A stretch of 8,952 bases of DNA from an uncultured Saprospiraceae bacterium (GTDB lineage: Bacteria > Bacteroidota > Bacteroidia > Chitinophagales > Saprospiraceae): NCBI GenBank assembly GCA_937894165.1, contig CALCSX010000068.1, forward strand, positions 1-8,952, given 5' to 3'. This document shows positions 5,657 to 8,952 of the stretch, piece by piece (within the stretch, counting starts at the first letter, position 1; the number at the start of each line of letters is the position of its first letter). The notes beneath the pieces are model-generated. The model worked only from the letters and a program-made list of their open reading frames with translations, made no database searches and was not told where the DNA came from. Position numbers and translations under genes: made by a program.

Positions 5657-6964
5657 TTGAAGACAAAGACCTTGAAAGCCAATAAAGTGAATGTTATAAC
5701 TTTGGGCTGTTCAAAAAATTTAGTAGATTCCGAGAATATTATAACCCAATTGAAGGGAAATGATTTTGACGTTTCACATGAGAGCAATGAGGATGCCAAT
5801 ATCATTATCGTAAATACTTGTGGTTTTATTGACCTTGCCAAGGAGGAATCAATTAATACCATCCTCCAGTATGCTGATGCTAAATCCAAAGGACAAATCG
5901 AGAAACTTTACGTTACCGGCTGCCTGTCCCAAAGATATAAGGATGATTTAGAAAAGGAAATTCCGGAAGTGGATGCCTATTTTGGTACAATGGAATTGCC
6001 GTCATTACTAAATACTTTAAATGCAGATTATAAGCATGAATTAATTGGGGAGAGAAGTATTGTTACTCCGAATCACTTTGCTTATTTGAAGATTTCTGAG
6101 GGTTGCAATAGAACCTGTTCTTTCTGTGCAATTCCTTTGATGCGTGGTAAACATATTTCCAGATCTATCGATGATTTGGTGAAGGAAGCGGAAAATTTAG
6201 CGAAGATAGGAGTGAGGGAGTTGGTATTGATCGCCCAGGAATTGACATATTACGGATTAGATTTGTACAAGAAGAGATCTTTACCTGAACTGCTTGAGAG
6301 ATTGAGTGAAGTAGAAGGTATTGAGTGGATCAGACTTCATTATGCCTATCCAAGTAAATTTCCAATGGAAATATTCGATGTGATGGCGTCCAACCCTAAA
6401 GTTTGTAATTATTTAGATATTCCGCTTCAGCATGCCAGCAATACAGTTTTGGAAAGAATGAGAAGACAAATTACCAGAGAAGAAACTGAGGAATTAATTG
6501 GTATAGCGAGAGCAAAAGTGCCCAATATTGCCATAAGAACCACTTTTCTGGTGGGTTTCCCCAATGAGTCTTCAAAAGAATTTAAAGAATTGTGTGATTT
6601 TGTCGAAAAGATGAAATTCGAAAGAGTTGGAGTATTCCAGTATTCTCATGAAGAGGACACTTTGGCTATGGAATATGAAGATAATGTGACAGCAGCCACC
6701 AAGACAAAAAGGTCTAATAAGATCATGGAAATACAACAATCCATATCTTTCGAAAAAAATCAAATGCTCATTGGTAAAGTCTTGAAAGTGCTTTTTGATA
6801 AGAAGGAGGGCGGGTACTTTGTTGGTAGGACAGAATTTGACTCACCTGAAGTAGATAATGAAGTCTTGATTCCTGCGGACAAATATTTTGTTCGTGTTGG
6901 AGATTTTGCCAATGTTTTGATCACAGATGCTACAGAGTATGATCTTATTGGAGAAATTGTATAA
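5657..6964 (+). CDS. rimO: Ribosomal protein S12 methylthiotransferase RimO
   Basis: RimO is a radical-SAM enzyme that adds a methylthio group to the conserved aspartate of ribosomal protein S12 (Asp88/89, depending on numbering), using two [4Fe-4S] clusters. The 435-residue protein has the N-terminal methylthiotransferase domain with cluster ligands Cys18 (G-C-S-K-N), Cys55 (N-T-C-G-F) and Cys89 (T-G-C-L-S-Q). The radical-SAM motif is C150-x3-C154-x2-C157 (E-G-C-N-R-T-C-S-F-C), and a C-terminal TRAM domain spans about 367-435. G-C-S-K-N-L-V-D-S-E and the short TRAM separate it from MiaB. The start is TTG at 5657: an in-frame stop lies at 5648-5650, no ATG exists before the conserved core, and the K-T-K-T-L-K opening resembles Bacteroidota RimO N-termini. 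Starting at GTG 5687 would remove those residues. It appears to be a single-gene unit, with its own promoter about 55 bases upstream. Confidence 0.96.
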   Translation: MKTKTLKANKVNVITLGCSKNLVDSENIITQLKGNDFDVSHESNEDANIIIVNTCGFIDLAKEESINTILQYADAKSKGQIEKLYVTGCLSQRYKDDLEKEIPEVDAYFGTMELPSLLNTLNADYKHELIGERSIVTPNHFAYLKISEGCNRTCSFCAIPLMRGKHISRSIDDLVKEAENLAKIGVRELVLIAQELTYYGLDLYKKRSLPELLERLSEVEGIEWIRLHYAYPSKFPMEIFDVMASNPKVCNYLDIPLQHASNTVLERMRRQITREETEELIGIARAKVPNIAIRTTFLVGFPNESSKEFKELCDFVEKMKFERVGVFQYSHEEDTLAMEYEDNVTAATKTKRSNKIMEIQQSISFEKNQMLIGKVLKVLFDKKEGGYFVGRTEFDSPEVDNEVLIPADKYFVRVGDFANVLITDATEYDLIGEIV

Positions 6965-7102
6965 TAATTTATTGTTAAATATTAATATTAGGTTGATTTT
7001 AGTTTTTAAAGTTGAAACAACTATCAGAGCGCATACTTATACAATTTTGTAAGGTAGCTTTGGTGCCATATTTATAATTCAATAAAAGTTTTAACAAAAA
7101 AT

Positions 7103-7132
7103 TTAACAACAAAATGCCTACTTTGTTGTAAA
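7103..7132. promoter_or_regulatory. Inverted repeat overlapping the PorP-gene promoter (possible operator)
   Basis: ACAACAAA (7106-7113) and TTTGTTGT (7122-7129) are perfect 8-bp inverted copies around an 8-base spacer. After one mismatch, two more pairs follow (7103-7104 with 7131-7132). The right arm covers the TTG (7126-7128) proposed as the -33 element of the next gene, so a dimeric regulator bound here could block transcription. It is a weak terminator candidate because the stem is A/T-rich and no T-run follows directly. Confidence 0.4.
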
Positions 7133-7154
7133 CTAATATTTTTTTCGTATTTTG
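7126..7154 (+). promoter_or_regulatory. Predicted promoter of the PorP/SprF-protease unit
   Basis: TTG (7126-7128), a 19-base spacer and TATTTTG (7148-7154) give a Bacteroidota-like promoter whose -7 element lacks one base. The leader would be about 55-60 bases before ATG 7218. An exact TAnnTTTG (TAGCTTTG, 7055-7062) also occurs upstream but has no TTG at suitable distance. The spacer 6965-7217 is otherwise AT-rich with no ORF; a 5-bp hairpin at 7010-7022 (AGTTG-AAA-CAACT) is the only other structure, and too weak to call a rimO terminator. Confidence 0.38.
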
Positions 7155-7217
7155 AGATTCATTAGCGTTAGAACTAAAGATTTTAAATATAAAGTTTTTT
7201 AAATTTAAAAACTCCCT

Positions 7218-8219
7218 ATGGTGAAGCAGTACTTAATACTAATTATCGTAATATGTTTTGGTTTAAACAGTTACAGTCAAGATTTACATTTTGCAAATAA
7301 TAGATTTTCAAGTCTTTTATTTAATCCTGCAGAAACCGGGAAGTTTTTAGGAACAATGCGTTATGGGGTAAATGCCAGAACTCAATATTCCACTTTTTTA
7401 GCAAATCCTTATCAAAGCGTTGTGTTTTATGCTGATGCTCCTCTCAATTTTCAATTGACAAATAACGACTGGGCGGGAGCCGGTTTTCAGTTTTTTCATG
7501 ATCAGGCGGGAGATTTGGGGTTTAGTAATACAGGAGCAATTTTGAGTGGAAGTTACTTTCTCTCCATGGATCCAAAAAGGAGAAATGTTTTAGGAATTGG
7601 CTTATCTTATATGATGTTCCTAAGAAGCTTTGCAAGACCCGAGAATGCAATTTTCCCGGAGGAGATGGGTACTGATCGTGAGCGCTTGCTGGACTTTAGA
7701 GGGAATGGCAATGATATGAATTTGGGAATGAATTTTACTCATAAAATCAATGAGACCGATTATTTTAATGTAGGTTTTGCACTATTATATCTTCGAAAAC
7801 AGATGTTTGAAGGTCTCGGGCCTCAAAACCGTGCCGGGAATCGATATAATATAAATGCTAATTATGGTCGGATGCTTGGGAATGATCAAACATTAGTAGA
7901 ATTAGCTGTGTACTATTCCAATTTTGTTCAGTTTAATAATATTTCTACGCAAATCATTGCAAATCATTTATTAAGCAGTGAAAAGAAACATGATTCTATG
8001 GTCAATGCCGGTGTTGGATACAGATGGGGTGATGCATTGAAATTTTTTATAGGAGGAAGACATAAATTATGGCATGTTTCTGCTGCATGGGAATTGCCAA
8101 TATCTCCTGTTAGATCATTCAGTAATAATGATGGGGCTTTTGAAGTGGGTATATACAAAATTATTAATATTTATAAAAAGCCGAAAGTGGAGCCTGTGAT
8201 CTTGTGTCCACGATTGTAA
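7218..8219 (+). CDS. PorP/SprF-family type IX secretion outer-membrane protein
   Basis: The 333-residue protein has a signal peptide (hydrophobic 5-16, S-Y-S cut before Q21). It then shows the N-terminal pattern of the PorP/SprF family: a Q-D-L-H-F opening, F-N-P-A-E-T-G (35-41), an R-x-x-Y-G-V-N-A-R-T-Q-Y stretch, and Y-A-D-A-P-L in the next predicted strand. Alternating strands continue through the barrel (G-I-G-L-S-Y, N-V-G-F-A-L-L-Y, V-N-A-G-V-G-Y-R-W-G). Family members sit in the outer membrane; PorP and SprF are needed for secretion or anchoring of T9SS cargo, and paralogs often accompany particular cargo genes. It ends with a short charged tail, K-K-P-K then C-P-R-L, rather than on a barrel strand. 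ATG 7218 is the first start and gives a clean signal peptide. A protease gene follows after 19 bp in the same direction, so the two probably form an operon and the protease may be its cargo. Whether it is the core PorP or an accessory paralog cannot be told. Confidence 0.9.
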   Translation: MVKQYLILIIVICFGLNSYSQDLHFANNRFSSLLFNPAETGKFLGTMRYGVNARTQYSTFLANPYQSVVFYADAPLNFQLTNNDWAGAGFQFFHDQAGDLGFSNTGAILSGSYFLSMDPKRRNVLGIGLSYMMFLRSFARPENAIFPEEMGTDRERLLDFRGNGNDMNLGMNFTHKINETDYFNVGFALLYLRKQMFEGLGPQNRAGNRYNINANYGRMLGNDQTLVELAVYYSNFVQFNNISTQIIANHLLSSEKKHDSMVNAGVGYRWGDALKFFIGGRHKLWHVSAAWELPISPVRSFSNNDGAFEVGIYKIINIYKKPKVEPVILCPRL

Positions 8220-8238
8220 ATTATAAACTTAGGAATAT

Positions 8239-8952
8239 ATGAGACGAATTTTATTTTTAGGCATTTTGCTATCATTAGGAATGAGTTTAAATGCCCAATT
8301 GCATTATACCAATGAGGATTTGCCTTGTGTCAATAAGACTTTTAAAGTGCACTTTCATTTAATACGAAATAGTTCTGGTGAAGTTCCTGTTGATTATGAG
8401 CAACTTGAAGAAGCTTGTGAAGTCGCAAGCGAAAAATTTGCTCCAATTTGTATGAAATTCGAAATTTGTCAGATAGATACTATAATAAACTATAATTTTG
8501 ATTCCTTAGCTTTAGAGAGAGAGTACATCGAGTTAGGAGATAAATATGCACATAAAAATAGAATCAATGTGTTCATTATGGATACCACTTTTGTGGAGAA
8601 TGGTGAAACAGAAGCTCAAATTTGCGGACTTGGTGGTGAACATGTTTGGTTAAGTTGTTTGCCTGCTTTTACACATGAATTGGGTCATTTCTTTGGCTTA
8701 TTGCATACTTTTGAAGGATCAGGAGAAGAATTGGTTGATGGATCCAATTGCGAAACACATGGAGATAAGATTTGTGATACACCTGCAGATCCACATATAC
8801 AACATACTCAACCTATGGTCAACGCTAATTGTGAATTTATTGGACGTCAACTTGATGCTAATGGTCAGTACTATATTCCACATACCGGAAATGTTATGTC
8901 ATATTATGGCTGTCCCTGTCAAGAATTTTCAAGCGGGCAATTTTTGAAGATG
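8239..8952 (+). CDS. Secreted M43-type (pappalysin-like) zinc metalloprotease, 3' end outside window
   Basis: The frame is open from ATG 8239 to the last base (238 codons), so the C-terminus is missing. Residues 1-19 form a signal peptide (L-N-A cut before Q20). The catalytic metzincin motif is H146-E-x-x-H150-x-x-G-x-x-H156 (HELGHFFGLLH), with three zinc-binding histidines and the catalytic Glu147. It is followed by G-D-K-I-C-D-T-P (175-182), typical of the M43B cytophagalysin/ulilysin branch, and the Met-turn N218-V-M220-S-Y. The visible part has many cysteines, including C-P-C just after the Met-turn, which fits disulfides in an extracellular enzyme. Family members cleave peptides or proteins outside the cell; the substrate here is unknown. 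Bacteroidota members often carry a C-terminal T9SS sorting domain, but that region lies beyond the window. AGGA at 8231-8234 is a weak ribosome-site candidate. It lies 19 bp after the PorP/SprF gene, so co-expression is likely. Confidence 0.92.
   Translation, partial: MRRILFLGILLSLGMSLNAQLHYTNEDLPCVNKTFKVHFHLIRNSSGEVPVDYEQLEEACEVASEKFAPICMKFEICQIDTIINYNFDSLALEREYIELGDKYAHKNRINVFIMDTTFVENGETEAQICGLGGEHVWLSCLPAFTHELGHFFGLLHTFEGSGEELVDGSNCETHGDKICDTPADPHIQHTQPMVNANCEFIGRQLDANGQYYIPHTGNVMSYYGCPCQEFSSGQFLKM

Noticed and set aside
6978..6989. The perfect palindrome AATATTAATATT after rimO as a terminator or operator.
   Set aside because: It has no loop, consists only of A and T, and such palindromes are expected by chance in this AT-rich spacer.
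8675..8947. A 90-residue + strand ORF near the right edge.
   Set aside because: It lies out of frame inside the M43 protease gene, whose frame from 8239 is open to the edge and carries the catalytic motif; the small ORF has no recognisable features.

Overview
The window looks like a chromosomal segment of an AT-rich member of the Bacteroidota, most like the Saprospiria/Cytophagia-type environmental lineages. Evidence for this: two proteins end in type IX secretion (T9SS) type A sorting domains, SprB-like repeats are present, one protein belongs to the PorP/SprF outer-membrane family, promoters resemble the Bacteroidota TTG-N17-23-TAnnTTTG consensus, Shine-Dalgarno sequences are essentially absent, and four exported proteins are predicted to have glutamine as first mature residue. 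The lineage is inferred from these features, not from a database search.

Layout. Positions 1-2491 hold two tandem genes for secreted T9SS cargo proteins; the first is cut by the left window edge. Positions 2492-2703 contain a striking G+C-rich non-coding element, flanked by AT-rich inverted repeats, and then a promoter. Positions 2704-4859 hold a two-gene housekeeping operon: CTP synthase (pyrG) and a TrmH/SpoU-family RNA 2'-O-methyltransferase, overlapping by one base. Convergent to it, with a 2-bp gap, is a minus-strand gene for a small predicted outer-membrane beta-barrel protein (4862-5557). It diverges from rimO (5657-6964, TTG start) across a short region where the two predicted promoters overlap. 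After a 253-bp AT-rich spacer with a predicted promoter and an inverted repeat come a PorP/SprF-family gene (7218-8219) and, 19 bp later, a secreted M43-type zinc metalloprotease (8239 onward) cut by the right window edge.

How the genes relate. There are two themes. The housekeeping genes act in nucleotide synthesis (CTP), RNA modification and ribosomal protein S12 modification. The envelope genes make secreted, cysteine-rich T9SS cargo, a PorP/SprF protein of the kind that helps anchor or export such cargo, and a metzincin protease in the same transcription unit.

The least ordinary feature is the element at 2506-2643. Its core carries six small hairpin units with three-base loops (four GCA, one GAA, one AAA) at a regular 14-15 base period, in a stretch that is 55/77 G+C inside an AT-rich region. 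I do not recognise it as a named repeat family.
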